From NCBI RefSeq assembly GCF_004331685.1, contig NZ_SJSM01000002.1:186001-250000 (forward strand): 64,000 nt of DNA, in the 5' to 3' direction. The DNA is from Pedobacter hiemivivus. GTDB taxonomy: Bacteria; Bacteroidota; Bacteroidia; Sphingobacteriales; Sphingobacteriaceae. A program made the position numbers and the translations under genes. The notes below the pieces were generated by a model. The model was not told the DNA's origin, ran no database searches, and saw only the letters and a program-made list of their open reading frames with translations. This document shows positions 28,464-37,088 of this stretch, in pieces; the stretch's first letter is position 1; each line of letters opens with the position of its first letter.

Positions 28464-29090
28464 ATGTTCAAACAACTTAAAAATATAGACAGTGCTTTTC
28501 AGCACATTAAAAAGTTCAGCCTGTTTTTCCTGCTGGCCAATGTGGTGACACTTTGTTTTGGGATTTATAAATTCTGCGAGGTCATCCGGGCAGAAAGGCA
28601 AACGGTTCATGTATTGTACAACGGGAAGCTTTTGCAGGCTTTTGCTGCAGACCGTAAAAGTAACCTGGAGGTAGAGCTACGCGATCACATCAAGACTTTT
28701 CACCAGTATTTCTTTAACCTGAGTCCCGATGATAAGGCGATTCAGGGTAGTATGGTTAAAGCGCTGTACCTGGCGGATCAAAGTGCCAAGAAAGCCTATG
28801 ATAATCTGCGCGAGCAGGGTTATTATAATAACCTGATCTCAGCCAATATCTCCCAGGAGATTACAGTGGACAGTACCAGGCTGGATATCAATGTTTATCC
28901 CTATGCTTTTACCTGTTATGCGACTCAGAAATTGTCGCGATCCAGTAGTACGGTATTTCGTAAGCTGGTTACTCAGGGAACGGTAAGGGACTTGAAAATC
29001 CAGACGGACAATAACCCGCATGGCTTTTTAATACAAAACTGGGAAACATTATTCAATGCAGATGCAGCGGGTAAAAAACCGGGGTTATGA
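28464..29090 (+). CDS. traK: TraK, VirB8-like bitopic protein
   Basis: The product has 208 residues. A short cytoplasmic N-terminus ('MFKQLKNIDSAFQHIKKFSL') precedes one membrane helix at about 20-38, and a periplasmic NTF2-like domain follows. This is the TraK signature, equivalent to VirB8, which nucleates the secretion complex. Its stop overlaps the start of the next small gene by 4 bp. Confidence 0.88.
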   Translation: MFKQLKNIDSAFQHIKKFSLFFLLANVVTLCFGIYKFCEVIRAERQTVHVLYNGKLLQAFAADRKSNLEVELRDHIKTFHQYFFNLSPDDKAIQGSMVKALYLADQSAKKAYDNLREQGYYNNLISANISQEITVDSTRLDINVYPYAFTCYATQKLSRSSSTVFRKLVTQGTVRDLKIQTDNNPHGFLIQNWETLFNADAAGKKPGL

Positions 29091-29308
29091 GGCTATTTAA
29101 TAAAAGAAAAAAGCGGCCTTTAAGCAGCAAGCAGGAGCAGACTGCCGGAAGAATTGCCTTGGCCATACTGGGTTATCAGCAGCGTGTAGCGGATTACCTG
29201 AATGGTAAAACCGAAGGTGTTTCCAGTAAAGGCTGGCTGATCCTGCTGGTGCTTTTTTGTGCTGGTTTTGGGACTTACTGCCTGAGCTTAATGCTGCAAA
29301 TCCTTTAA
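29087..29308 (+). CDS. TraL-like small membrane protein
   Basis: A basic 73-residue protein carries one C-terminal membrane helix ('GWLILLVLFCAGFGTYCLSL'). Size, topology and place between traK and traM match TraL of Bacteroidetes conjugative elements, whose exact role is unclear. It is translationally coupled to traK. Confidence 0.72.
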   Translation: MRLFNKRKKRPLSSKQEQTAGRIALAILGYQQRVADYLNGKTEGVSSKGWLILLVLFCAGFGTYCLSLMLQIL

Positions 29309-29333
29309 TCATTCACCATTAAAATTATTTGAT

Positions 29334-30386
29334 ATGAACAAACAACGAGTAGACAAGCGCAGGATTTTATTGATCCTGCCTGTACTGGTACTGCTGTTTT
29401 CAGCACTGGCCTTTTATGCCATGGGTTGGGGAAACCCTGAAAAAACTGATGCTGAGACACAGCCCAAAGGAATTAATGCCAATCTGCCGGATGCGCAGTT
29501 TAAAACACAGGAACCAAAAGATAAAATGGGCATTTATAAGCTGACCGAAAGTGGTGCGGATACCAGTAATGGTATGGAAGCAGTAGCCGGACGGTTTGGG
29601 TTTGCACCAGTGGAAGACCCGCAAACCAGGCAGATCAATGAAAAACTGGCAGCCATCAATAGGGAAATCAATAGCCCGGTTGCGCCAGCTAAAAGTTATG
29701 AGGAGCTAACAAGAAGAACGGCTTTTTCAGCCGATGCGCCAATGGGTAAAGATGTAGCCAGGCTGGAAAGCCTGATGAAAAACATGCAGTCACCTGCCGA
29801 GGAAGACCCCGAAATGGCACAACTGCATTCGCTCATGGATAAAATCATGGCGGTGCAGAACCCTGAACTGGCCAGACAAAATTTGAAGCCTGTTGCCGCT
29901 GATGTGGATAGCCTGTTTAAAGCCATTCCTGCGGTCATTTCGGGTAACCAAAAGGCCGTGCAGGGTTCAGTGGTAGAACTCCGGTTGCTGGATACTGTCC
30001 GGTTAAACGGGCAGCTCATCCCCAAGGGGCACCTGGTATTTGGCCTTGCAGAGTTCAGTAACCAGCGCCTGAATTTGCAGATCCGCAACATCCGGCTGGG
30101 TACTTCCGTCATCCCGGTCAACCTTACGGTGTTTGACAAACGCGATGCTATGCCCGGGATTAACGCACCGGAGGCATTGTTAACAGATGCGGTAAACAGG
30201 GGGAGTGTAGATGCGGTCAGCAGTATTGGCTTGATGGGTTTTGATCAGAGCCTGAGTACGCAGATAGCCGGGGCGGGACTGGATGCAGCGAAATCTTTGT
30301 TTAATAAAAAAGTAAAAAGGGTTAAGCAGAAATTGAAAGCAGATTATCCTTTACTGCTTCGGGACAATACCAAAAAGCTGAAATAG
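29334..30386 (+). CDS. traM: TraM, VirB10-like protein
   Basis: The 350-residue protein has a cytoplasmic N-terminus, a membrane helix at about 10-31 and a long periplasmic region. The C-terminal half contains 'SVVELRLLDTVRLNGQLIPKG', the conserved core of TraM proteins that corresponds to the VirB10 domain spanning the periplasm. The family is normally followed by traN (VirB9-like); here the next gene is an unrelated unknown, so the operon is truncated or rearranged. Confidence 0.88.
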   Translation: MNKQRVDKRRILLILPVLVLLFSALAFYAMGWGNPEKTDAETQPKGINANLPDAQFKTQEPKDKMGIYKLTESGADTSNGMEAVAGRFGFAPVEDPQTRQINEKLAAINREINSPVAPAKSYEELTRRTAFSADAPMGKDVARLESLMKNMQSPAEEDPEMAQLHSLMDKIMAVQNPELARQNLKPVAADVDSLFKAIPAVISGNQKAVQGSVVELRLLDTVRLNGQLIPKGHLVFGLAEFSNQRLNLQIRNIRLGTSVIPVNLTVFDKRDAMPGINAPEALLTDAVNRGSVDAVSSIGLMGFDQSLSTQIAGAGLDAAKSLFNKKVKRVKQKLKADYPLLLRDNTKKLK

Positions 30387-30387
30387 C

Positions 30388-31452
30388 ATGAGCAGCCAAG
30401 TTAACCGGGCAATTGTACTTTGCGAAAACTGGCAGGATAAAATGATCATGCTGGAAGAGGTGTTTGGTCGGGATATTGAAAAAGACATCACCAGGCAGAA
30501 GTATGATTTTTTAAGTTCAGGGGTGGGGCGTATTGCTAAAGGCGCGAGTCCGGATGAAAAGCTGGTGCTGGATATGGTGAAAAAAACAGTGAATAAGCTG
30601 GAAAAACAATTGTATCCGAACCCGGTGATCCGTGTTCTGCGGAGGCTTAAGGCGGTGATGTTTGACCGGCCTTTACAGGCGGCTAAGTTTAAGAAGTTAC
30701 GAAACGAGAACCTTGCAACCCTTAGCAGTGCAGTTGGAGCAATGGGGCTAAATCCTGACCTGCTTCAGCTGGATAGAAAACTTGATTTTGAACGGGCAAA
30801 GACTTCGATTGAACTGATTTCTCCCTGGGGTAGTAGTAATTATCAGGTGAAGGTGAATTTTGAAAAAGACCTTTCCGGTAAATACCAGATGTCCAGCTAT
30901 ACGGGGATGCTGAAAGATCCGCTGAACCCTGGGCAGAACCGCTCTTATACTTTTGATGTGGGTTTGGGTATCAATGCCAGGGAAGCTGCGAACCTTTTAC
31001 AAGGAAGAGCCGTGCTGCAATATTATTCAATCGGTGGAGACCGGATGGCTTCCAAATGGATGCAGCTGGATTTCGAGAACCTGACTGCTGATGGCATTCC
31101 GCTTTTAAAAGAGACCCCGGCTGATCATGATTTCAATTTGAGGCAGGAAGTGAGCCGGATTGCTGAGGTATTGAATAAACCGGAACTGGCTAGTGTACGA
31201 GCACTTAATGGAATGGAACAAGGTAACCAGATTGCTTTAAAGCAGGCAAATGGTAAAACCACCTATTTGGAAGCCAATCCTTTGAATAAACAGGTGCTGA
31301 TTCTCAATGAAAAACAACAGCCAATTACGCTGGAACAGTTGAAAAAGCAAAAGGAAGCTGCTTTAAAGGTGAAGCCTCAGCAGGTTAAAACCCGGGTAAA
31401 GAAAATACAGCGCAACAAGAAACAACAGCAGGATCAATCCCTGCACATTTAG
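30388..31452 (+). CDS. Conserved unknown after traM
   Basis: The 354-residue soluble protein has no signal peptide or membrane helix. A middle segment ('KTSIELISPWGSSNYQVKVNF') and the lysine/glutamine-rich tail ('LEQLKKQKEAALKVKPQQ') recall the DUF3945/DUF4099-type cytoplasmic proteins of Bacteroidetes elements, but I cannot assign it. It starts 1 bp after traM and thus belongs to the operon, in the place where traN is expected. A role in DNA processing is possible but not shown. Confidence 0.6.
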   Translation: MSSQVNRAIVLCENWQDKMIMLEEVFGRDIEKDITRQKYDFLSSGVGRIAKGASPDEKLVLDMVKKTVNKLEKQLYPNPVIRVLRRLKAVMFDRPLQAAKFKKLRNENLATLSSAVGAMGLNPDLLQLDRKLDFERAKTSIELISPWGSSNYQVKVNFEKDLSGKYQMSSYTGMLKDPLNPGQNRSYTFDVGLGINAREAANLLQGRAVLQYYSIGGDRMASKWMQLDFENLTADGIPLLKETPADHDFNLRQEVSRIAEVLNKPELASVRALNGMEQGNQIALKQANGKTTYLEANPLNKQVLILNEKQQPITLEQLKKQKEAALKVKPQQVKTRVKKIQRNKKQQQDQSLHI

Positions 31453-31471
31453 TTAATTAAAAATATTTAAG

Positions 31472-32479
31472 ATGAACAGAAATTCATTGGAAGATTTTAG
31501 GGAGCAGGCGGCTGCCCTGAAAATGCCTGCCGGAATGCAGCAGGCGATCGAAAAACAAATGGAGAAAAACCTGGAGACTATTGCAGTAACTGCAAAATTG
31601 CCTTCACACAAAGGGCATTTGGAAGTTACTGCTCACTTGAAAAGAGGTGCCGGAGATTCGGAGTATTATTTTTTCAATAAGTATGATCTGGCTTATAATA
31701 ATAAGGTAAAGCCTTTGGGGAATGATTATCAGTATGCGGTGAGAACTGATGTCAAAGATGGTGTGGTATTGGAAAAACCATTGCTTCGCAGGTTTGACAG
31801 CCCTATCGCTGCGATAGACTTTTTTAACAAGCAGAAAGGCAATAGTGAATTGTTTACGGGCAAAGTATCAGAAAATGGAAAATTGACCGGAGGTCAGTCG
31901 CTGGCAACGATGAACGATGGCAAGGTAGATTATGTTACCCGTGATTTTCAGGGGGCTTATCGCAATACTGTGGTAAAAAATACAGTGTATGTAAATAAGG
32001 GTGTTGGATTCAATATGACTCAAAGCAGTAATATGCTACAGGGGGGGGCGGCCCACCGGGATGATCTGGTTAGTCGTGCGGGGGAACAGTACCAGGCCTG
32101 GAATGTCTATAAGTTTGATGAACCCCGTGATAAGTATGGGAATCTATTGGTCAAGCAGTATGGTGAGGGCTATCCTTTTAACCTGGAAATAGAGTTATCT
32201 AACTATAGGATTAAGGAGTTGGACAGTCCGGAGAAATTCAATGCTATTGTGGTCGCTATGAAAGACGGGGAACGCCCGGTTGTTACTGCATTAACGGAGA
32301 CGGGGGAACAAAAGAAGTTACAGATGGAAGCCGCTCCACGTTTTGGTAACCTGAACTTCTTTAGCATGGACTATAGGCCTGTCAATAGGGAGCAGTTTCA
32401 GAAAGTGGTGAAGCAAGGAAAGGATATTTCTGCTGGAAAGGAGAAGGGGGCCTCCCAAAGCCAGGAAATGACGATGTAG
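31472..32479 (+). CDS. Conserved unknown, last gene of the tra operon
   Basis: This soluble 335-residue protein has no recognised domain. It shares general style with the preceding gene: repeated beta-strand-like segments such as 'SEYYFFNKYDLAYNN' and 'NLNFFSMDYRPVNREQFQKV'. The latter resembles a motif seen in DUF3945-type proteins, which often end with a 'FQKV' helix. It is separated by 58 bp from a histone-like gene. Function is unknown. Confidence 0.6.
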   Translation: MNRNSLEDFREQAAALKMPAGMQQAIEKQMEKNLETIAVTAKLPSHKGHLEVTAHLKRGAGDSEYYFFNKYDLAYNNKVKPLGNDYQYAVRTDVKDGVVLEKPLLRRFDSPIAAIDFFNKQKGNSELFTGKVSENGKLTGGQSLATMNDGKVDYVTRDFQGAYRNTVVKNTVYVNKGVGFNMTQSSNMLQGGAAHRDDLVSRAGEQYQAWNVYKFDEPRDKYGNLLVKQYGEGYPFNLEIELSNYRIKELDSPEKFNAIVVAMKDGERPVVTALTETGEQKKLQMEAAPRFGNLNFFSMDYRPVNREQFQKVVKQGKDISAGKEKGASQSQEMTM

Positions 32480-32537
32480 CGCATTTGGCGTTTTAAACAA
32501 TTAATTTATAAATTCACCCCCTTAAACTATATTTATT

Positions 32538-32720
32538 ATGTCAGCATTTGAAAAATTGAAAGAATTGGTAGCTGCTACTGAAGCAGATGCAACAGCTTTT
32601 TACACTAAAGGAAATAAAGCAGCGGGAACTCGTTTGCGTAAAGCCTTCCAGGATATTAAAGTTTTGGCTCAGGAAGGACGTAACGAAGTTACTGAACTGA
32701 AAAACAAAGAGAGTAAATAG
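32538..32720 (+). CDS. Histone H1-like DNA-binding protein
   Basis: This 60-residue protein is rich in lysine and alanine: 'FEKLKELVAATEADATAFY' followed by 'GNKAAGTRLRKAFQDIK'. It matches the Bacteroidetes family annotated as histone H1 or Hc1-like. Such proteins coat DNA and may silence or compact mobile elements. It closes the plus-strand block and is followed by a clear terminator. Confidence 0.85.
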   Translation: MSAFEKLKELVAATEADATAFYTKGNKAAGTRLRKAFQDIKVLAQEGRNEVTELKNKESK

Positions 32721-32738
32721 CAGTATAACTGTTTTGGG

Positions 32739-32770
32739 AAAGGGCTGGCGGTTTGATCTGTCAGCCCTTT
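32739..32770 (+). terminator. Rho-independent terminator after the histone-like gene
   Basis: A 9-bp perfect stem (AAAGGGCTG / CAGCCCTTT) with a 14-nt loop is followed by TGTATTTTTT. It ends plus-strand transcription before the convergent three-gene operon. Confidence 0.85.
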
Positions 32771-32847
32771 TGTATTTTTTGTCGTATGTATTAAGGCTGT
32801 AGGATTTATTATCCTTATGAAGGACAAGGTATTTTAGGAAATAAACA

Positions 32848-33348
32848 CTAAGCAGAATCAGAAACAGGCAGGGTTGACGGTTCTTGAATACCTTTCTTCG
32901 CCTCTCCAATGGCAGCATCTACTGCATCCCTGTCAACTTTCAAAATCTCTTTGATGATGCCTAGCAATTCCATTCTTACCTCAACATCCATGTAATACAG
33001 AGAAGAGTGACTGGGATTATTAGGTTGTCCAATTTTTTCAGGTGTTCTATTCGTTGGTGTATGCTCTAGTCTTGTTATCTCTTCTATCTTTTTAACTTGA
33101 CCGACGTTAAGTTCGAAAATTCGATAATCGTTCTGATTCCTGAATTCATTCTTATTGAACTTATATGTTAAACCACTTCGGATCAGGCATTCTTCAGGCG
33201 TAGTGAATTTGTTCCAGTCCACAGACCATCCTGACATATCCGGTCCAAACATATTTGCACTTGGTTCCGAATTTGCCTTGAATTGATTTACATGAGCTTT
33301 CCTATATATTAAGCAGTCATCACTGAATTCGCCAAAATCTTTCTTCAT
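32848..33348 (-). CDS. Unknown protein C of a three-gene operon
   Basis: The predicted 166-residue soluble protein contains 'VDWNKFTTPEECLIRSG' and 'NVGQVKKI', then 'LEHTP' and 'NPSHSSLY'. I recall a similar spacing (a DW-x-K-x-x-TPEE block followed by an NPxHS/A segment) in short uncharacterised proteins of many bacteria, but no function. It starts 1 bp from the stop of the middle gene, so it is the last gene of a coupled minus-strand operon. The operon lies convergent to the histone-like gene and next to an ABC-3C defence system, which suggests a conflict-related role. Confidence 0.6.
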   Translation of the reverse strand: MKKDFGEFSDDCLIYRKAHVNQFKANSEPSANMFGPDMSGWSVDWNKFTTPEECLIRSGLTYKFNKNEFRNQNDYRIFELNVGQVKKIEEITRLEHTPTNRTPEKIGQPNNPSHSSLYYMDVEVRMELLGIIKEILKVDRDAVDAAIGEAKKGIQEPSTLPVSDSA

Positions 33349-33349
33349 T

Positions 33350-34108
33350 CTATCCTCTTGCTAGAAATTTCATCCATTTTGAAAGATGCTCATAATTGCA
33401 ATCGAGAGGAACATTTCCTTTGATCGAGAGCTCTTTATTATTAAGGTCACCAAAATAGTACGCAATTGGGCGTTTTTCCGTTTGTCGTACATTGATTAAC
33501 AAACGAACATTTTTCAAAGACCACTCAAAATCAATAGAACCATCTACTACGGGATTGATTTTGGGGCTAGAGATAAAGTTTCCCGTCTCTCTGCTCACTT
33601 CCAGTAAATAAGATCTTATCCGATTTGTGCTTTCATTGAATAGTTTTTCATCAATAGGTTTAGCCTCTTCATCATCCCAACCTTCTTCAAGATCTATTAT
33701 GCATTGGGATTTCTCCACAGCATCTTGAAAACTTCTATTTGTAAGAGCTTCTATTTGAGAAACAACTAATTGAGCGAAATTCTCGTGATACTTCGTGAAA
33801 CCAACACGGTTAATCGGTTTGAGCAGATAATCATCAAAAATTGACTGAAAACCATTTTTGACATTTATACTGGCGGCAACGCTATAAATGTCGGTTTGGT
33901 CCATAAAGCCTGTGAGACTAGTTGGTTCAATAATGAATCCGCTATATCTATCCATCTTAGGCAAATTAAAATGGCTGCCTTGTGTCAAACACGCTCCCAC
34001 ACGACCATATTTGGATCGAGTGACTTTAGCATTTTGTTCAGGAAATATCGAGTCCTCCACAGTTGTAGGAAGCCATTCAGGCAGTTTACTGTCTTCTGAA
34101 ATAATCAT
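33350..34108 (-). CDS. Unknown protein B with GWD motif, three-gene operon
   Basis: The 252-residue soluble protein carries 'DLEEGWDDEEAKPIDEKLF' near residue 140. This 'GWDxxxAxPI' block is found in a wide class of uncharacterised proteins, often in small multi-gene cassettes. The N-terminal half has no recognised motif. Its start overlaps the stop of the first gene and its stop is next to the start of the third, which shows a single translationally coupled unit. Confidence 0.62.
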   Translation of the reverse strand: MIISEDSKLPEWLPTTVEDSIFPEQNAKVTRSKYGRVGACLTQGSHFNLPKMDRYSGFIIEPTSLTGFMDQTDIYSVAASINVKNGFQSIFDDYLLKPINRVGFTKYHENFAQLVVSQIEALTNRSFQDAVEKSQCIIDLEEGWDDEEAKPIDEKLFNESTNRIRSYLLEVSRETGNFISSPKINPVVDGSIDFEWSLKNVRLLINVRQTEKRPIAYYFGDLNNKELSIKGNVPLDCNYEHLSKWMKFLARG

Positions 34109-34758
34109 TAGTTCCCAAATTCAATAAACTTAAACAACTCTCCACAATCAGTCATCAGCGTTTCCTGTTTTTCGATTGCCCTGTCAATCTGTGATCGCAA
34201 AGCATTTAAGTCTGTAAGATCCATGCTGATAAAAGTAGTCTGATCATCACCATTATCAGAATAAACAATCTTCAACTGCTGAGTGATCATCGCATATCGG
34301 CCCCCTTCAGCAACGTTACCGTTAAATACTGGACGTATATCGGTAATTAAATTACTACTTCTATAAATGTATTTGGAACTTGTATACAGGCCAATGGCCT
34401 TATGATTGATCATGACTTTCGCTGAATGATCAAAAATATATTTTAACTTTCTGACGAACTCTGGATTTTCAGGGTCGATATCTACATTATTGACAGAATA
34501 GGAGCTTAATAAAGACTTAGCAAGATCTTCATGATCAGAATTTTCTATCAATAAAAAGCCCATTCCAAAAATGGTTTGAGAAATATCTTCGATGTCAGAA
34601 ATGTTAGTTTTCTCCAATAGGTGGAAAAAGTCCCTGGGTTTAGCAGACACGTCAAACTCTAGCATAGCTTCAGCTATAAGCTGCAATTCCCTGTCCGCAG
34701 TATTAATTAATTTTAAGAATCCCTTTGAAAGCGTTTCAGGGATAAAAAATTTAGCCAT
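34108..34758 (-). CDS. Unknown protein A, first gene of a three-gene operon
   Basis: This 216-residue soluble protein has a helical N-terminal half ('SKGFLKLINTADRELQLIAEA') and a beta-rich C-terminal half ('GRYAMITQQLKIVYSDNGDDQ'), followed by a helix ('LNALRSQIDRAIEKQETL'). No family is recognised. It begins the operon, with more than 600 bp of non-coding DNA to the divergent ABC-3C system. The size and the final long helix would suit a chaperone- or antitoxin-like partner, but this is speculation. Confidence 0.6.
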   Translation of the reverse strand: MAKFFIPETLSKGFLKLINTADRELQLIAEAMLEFDVSAKPRDFFHLLEKTNISDIEDISQTIFGMGFLLIENSDHEDLAKSLLSSYSVNNVDIDPENPEFVRKLKYIFDHSAKVMINHKAIGLYTSSKYIYRSSNLITDIRPVFNGNVAEGGRYAMITQQLKIVYSDNGDDQTTFISMDLTDLNALRSQIDRAIEKQETLMTDCGELFKFIEFGN

Positions 34759-35409
34759 ATTTGTTTTTCTAATGCTTAGTTAAACAAACGTTTATCAAAT
34801 ATGTTCAACATTCAGCATAATTTCTTCAAGTATAAATATTTTTCAATTAAAAATTACTATTTCAATATCCTTTTTCAATTCAACTAAAGAGTTCGCTCTC
34901 CTGAACCACTTTTGCTTTGTTAGGAACATTAAATCTAAATCATAAAGATATGTCAATAATAGCAAATAGTCATTAAATACAGGTGGCTGTTGTGGAGGAG
35001 ATTTTGGCCTTTAAATTTATAGACAGAGATCGTTAAAAATGGAAAGTAGTATTTTATTATGAATTATAGCAATTTGTGGTTTCCCTACCGAGATAAGTAT
35101 GTATAAAGTAATTTAAAAGCAAATAGAATTCATTTCTGCCTCAATTAAATTTGTATTATGCTATAATGTTCAGCCGTAACAAGATCTCTTTCTTCAATAT
35201 TTTGGAAAATAGTTGTTTTTTTAACATTCTGACGGGATCTTAGGGATTTAAAGGAACTTTTCTCGCATTGGAAAGAGTTTTCTGTAATCAAATCAATTTT
35301 ATTGTCAATAATTCGAATTTACGCTATCAATAAACTCATTAATCATTCCTAAGATATTTTTTTATTATATATTTGCTATCACGTCTATAAACTCTAAATT
35401 AACACTCAT
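34759..35409. other. AT-rich divergent intergenic region
   Basis: This 651-bp AT-rich stretch separates the minus-strand three-gene operon from the plus-strand ABC-3C system. No gene, strong hairpin or long repeat was seen. It must hold two divergent promoters; the right-hand one is proposed at 35368-35375. Confidence 0.55.
35368..35375 (+). promoter_or_regulatory. Possible Bacteroidetes -7 box for the ABC-3C operon
   Basis: TATATTTG fits the Bacteroidetes -7 consensus TAnnTTTG and lies 35 bp upstream of the effector start codon. A convincing -33 TTTG was not found, so the call is weak. Confidence 0.35.
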
Positions 35410-36633
35410 ATGGCGGAAAATAGATCGGTTCAAGAGCAATATACAGCTGGTCCGCAAGCAATAGGGTTCGATTATCAATTTCTTTATTTTATGTATCTGG
35501 CGCTCAACCTCAAACATGGTGATATAATTGGGTTTGAAGTAAGGGATGATGTTCACATTGAACAAAGTGACGGAACCGTTGTATTGTTTCAGGGGAAACA
35601 TTCTATTCAAAAAAATGCTAGTGGAGAAATTAAAAATCTAACTGCGCTGGACAGTGATTTATGGAAAACGATTAGCAACTGGGTTGATATGGTTCAGGCG
35701 GAAAGCAGCCAGTCTGAGTTTCTCAAACAGCATTCGTTTGTTCTGTTTACCAATAAAAATGAAAATTTTAATGAATTTGTGAGTGCTTTAAATACTTACA
35801 AGCACGACCAGAATTCAAGCTTGGTCATTGATGTCCTGAAAAAACTTCAAAAAGGGACAAGTGATAAAGCCATAAAAGCGTATCTGAAGAATGTCATCGG
35901 GCTTAAAGTAAAAGAATTAAAACTGTTTCTGAATAAACTCACCATTGAGACAAGTGAAGATAACCTAATCGATAAGATTAAGAATAGGATATTGGAAACA
36001 GCAAGAAATCCCGCAATAGTTGAAGCTATTTTTGAAAGTTTATATACCAACATGCAAGTAGCCAAATATTTGGATATTAAAGAAGGAAACAAATTCGAAC
36101 TAACATTCCAGGATTTTAATAAACGATTTAACAGATGCTTCCTTCCTGCTTATAAGGAAAAAAGCCTTCCCAGAAGAGAGTTCCCGATACTTCTTCCGGA
36201 AGATTTAGAAACACAGACATTTGTTAAGCAGCTTATCGATATTGGAGAATTGAAGTCTGGATCCCAAGAAATTACAGAGTATACCAGACAGATGTTGAAG
36301 GTCATTAACCAGTTTGCGTGGTGGGGGCAAGAAAATCTTTTACTACCCTTAGAGATTGAAGAATGTGACAGGAATGCTGTTCTGATTTGGAAGAATAAAT
36401 TTAAAGCACAATATCGCGGTATACAACGGCAAATTGATGCAGGTATTGCTGTAGCTGATCTAAATGAAGATATTCAAAATTTAGCGATTGAAATTATTGA
36501 ATATTTACGTGAACAAGATCTCTCAATATTGGAAGAAAAGTTAGGTATTGAGCTTAGTAACGGACATTTTTATGCGCTTTCTGATCAGTTACGTATCGGC
36601 TGGCATATGGACTGGGAAAACAAATATTCTTGA
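35410..36633 (+). CDS. ABC-3C system effector with Cap4-like nuclease domain
   Basis: The 407-residue protein has an N-terminal domain that resembles the DUF4297/Cap4 restriction-endonuclease fold: 'AIGFDYQFLYFMYLAL' (residues 17-32), then acidic residues E43 and D46/D47, then Q61-G-K63 as the E/Q-x-K catalytic end. The C-terminal region (about 270-407) is helical and ends 'DQLRIGWHMDWENKY', as in ABC-3C C-terminal domains. ABC three-component systems combine a toxic effector, a middle component and an ABC/SMC-like ATPase. The next two genes supply those, with 4-bp overlaps. DNA cleavage on phage attack is the inferred function. Confidence 0.8.
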   Translation: MAENRSVQEQYTAGPQAIGFDYQFLYFMYLALNLKHGDIIGFEVRDDVHIEQSDGTVVLFQGKHSIQKNASGEIKNLTALDSDLWKTISNWVDMVQAESSQSEFLKQHSFVLFTNKNENFNEFVSALNTYKHDQNSSLVIDVLKKLQKGTSDKAIKAYLKNVIGLKVKELKLFLNKLTIETSEDNLIDKIKNRILETARNPAIVEAIFESLYTNMQVAKYLDIKEGNKFELTFQDFNKRFNRCFLPAYKEKSLPRREFPILLPEDLETQTFVKQLIDIGELKSGSQEITEYTRQMLKVINQFAWWGQENLLLPLEIEECDRNAVLIWKNKFKAQYRGIQRQIDAGIAVADLNEDIQNLAIEIIEYLREQDLSILEEKLGIELSNGHFYALSDQLRIGWHMDWENKYS

Positions 36634-37088
36634 GCATGAAGGAAATTTATTATACATATAACAACGAGGCGATTGGAAGTTGCGTTTTTCTTTCTATCCT
36701 TAAAAGTGTACCGTCAATGGATATTGCTAGAGCTTGTCTGATTCTGCCATTTTTGTTAGATGACAGCACTGTTAATTACTTGCTTAGGAATGATATCGTT
36801 GAGGGTGGACTACAACAATTAGTAAGTGAACAAAGAAAATTATTTATATCCTTTAATAAACGTTATCTGGCATTACTGCCTGTTTCTATTAATTCACTCA
36901 TGTTGTTAAACAAAGGCGAACTCATAGAAATCGGAAAAGAGATCACCTACAAATCTTCAGAAGATGTTGGGAACATCGCTTTAGGTAATAGATTTGAGAA
37001 CATTCGAATGGCTATCCCGAAATTTATGTCGTTAACAGCGAGTATTAATACCGTTACGCTTTATAAGCTATTAAAAGTACAACTATGA
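36630..37088 (+). CDS. ABC-3C middle component
   Basis: The 152-residue helical protein opens with 'YYTYNNEAIGSCVFLSILK' and contains 'DIARACLILPFLLDDSTVNYL' and 'SINSLMLLNKGELIEI', the style of ABC-three-component middle components. These link the effector to the ATPase. Both ends overlap the neighbours by 4 bp, so all three proteins are translated from one mRNA in fixed order. Confidence 0.78.
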   Translation: MSMKEIYYTYNNEAIGSCVFLSILKSVPSMDIARACLILPFLLDDSTVNYLLRNDIVEGGLQQLVSEQRKLFISFNKRYLALLPVSINSLMLLNKGELIEIGKEITYKSSEDVGNIALGNRFENIRMAIPKFMSLTASINTVTLYKLLKVQL

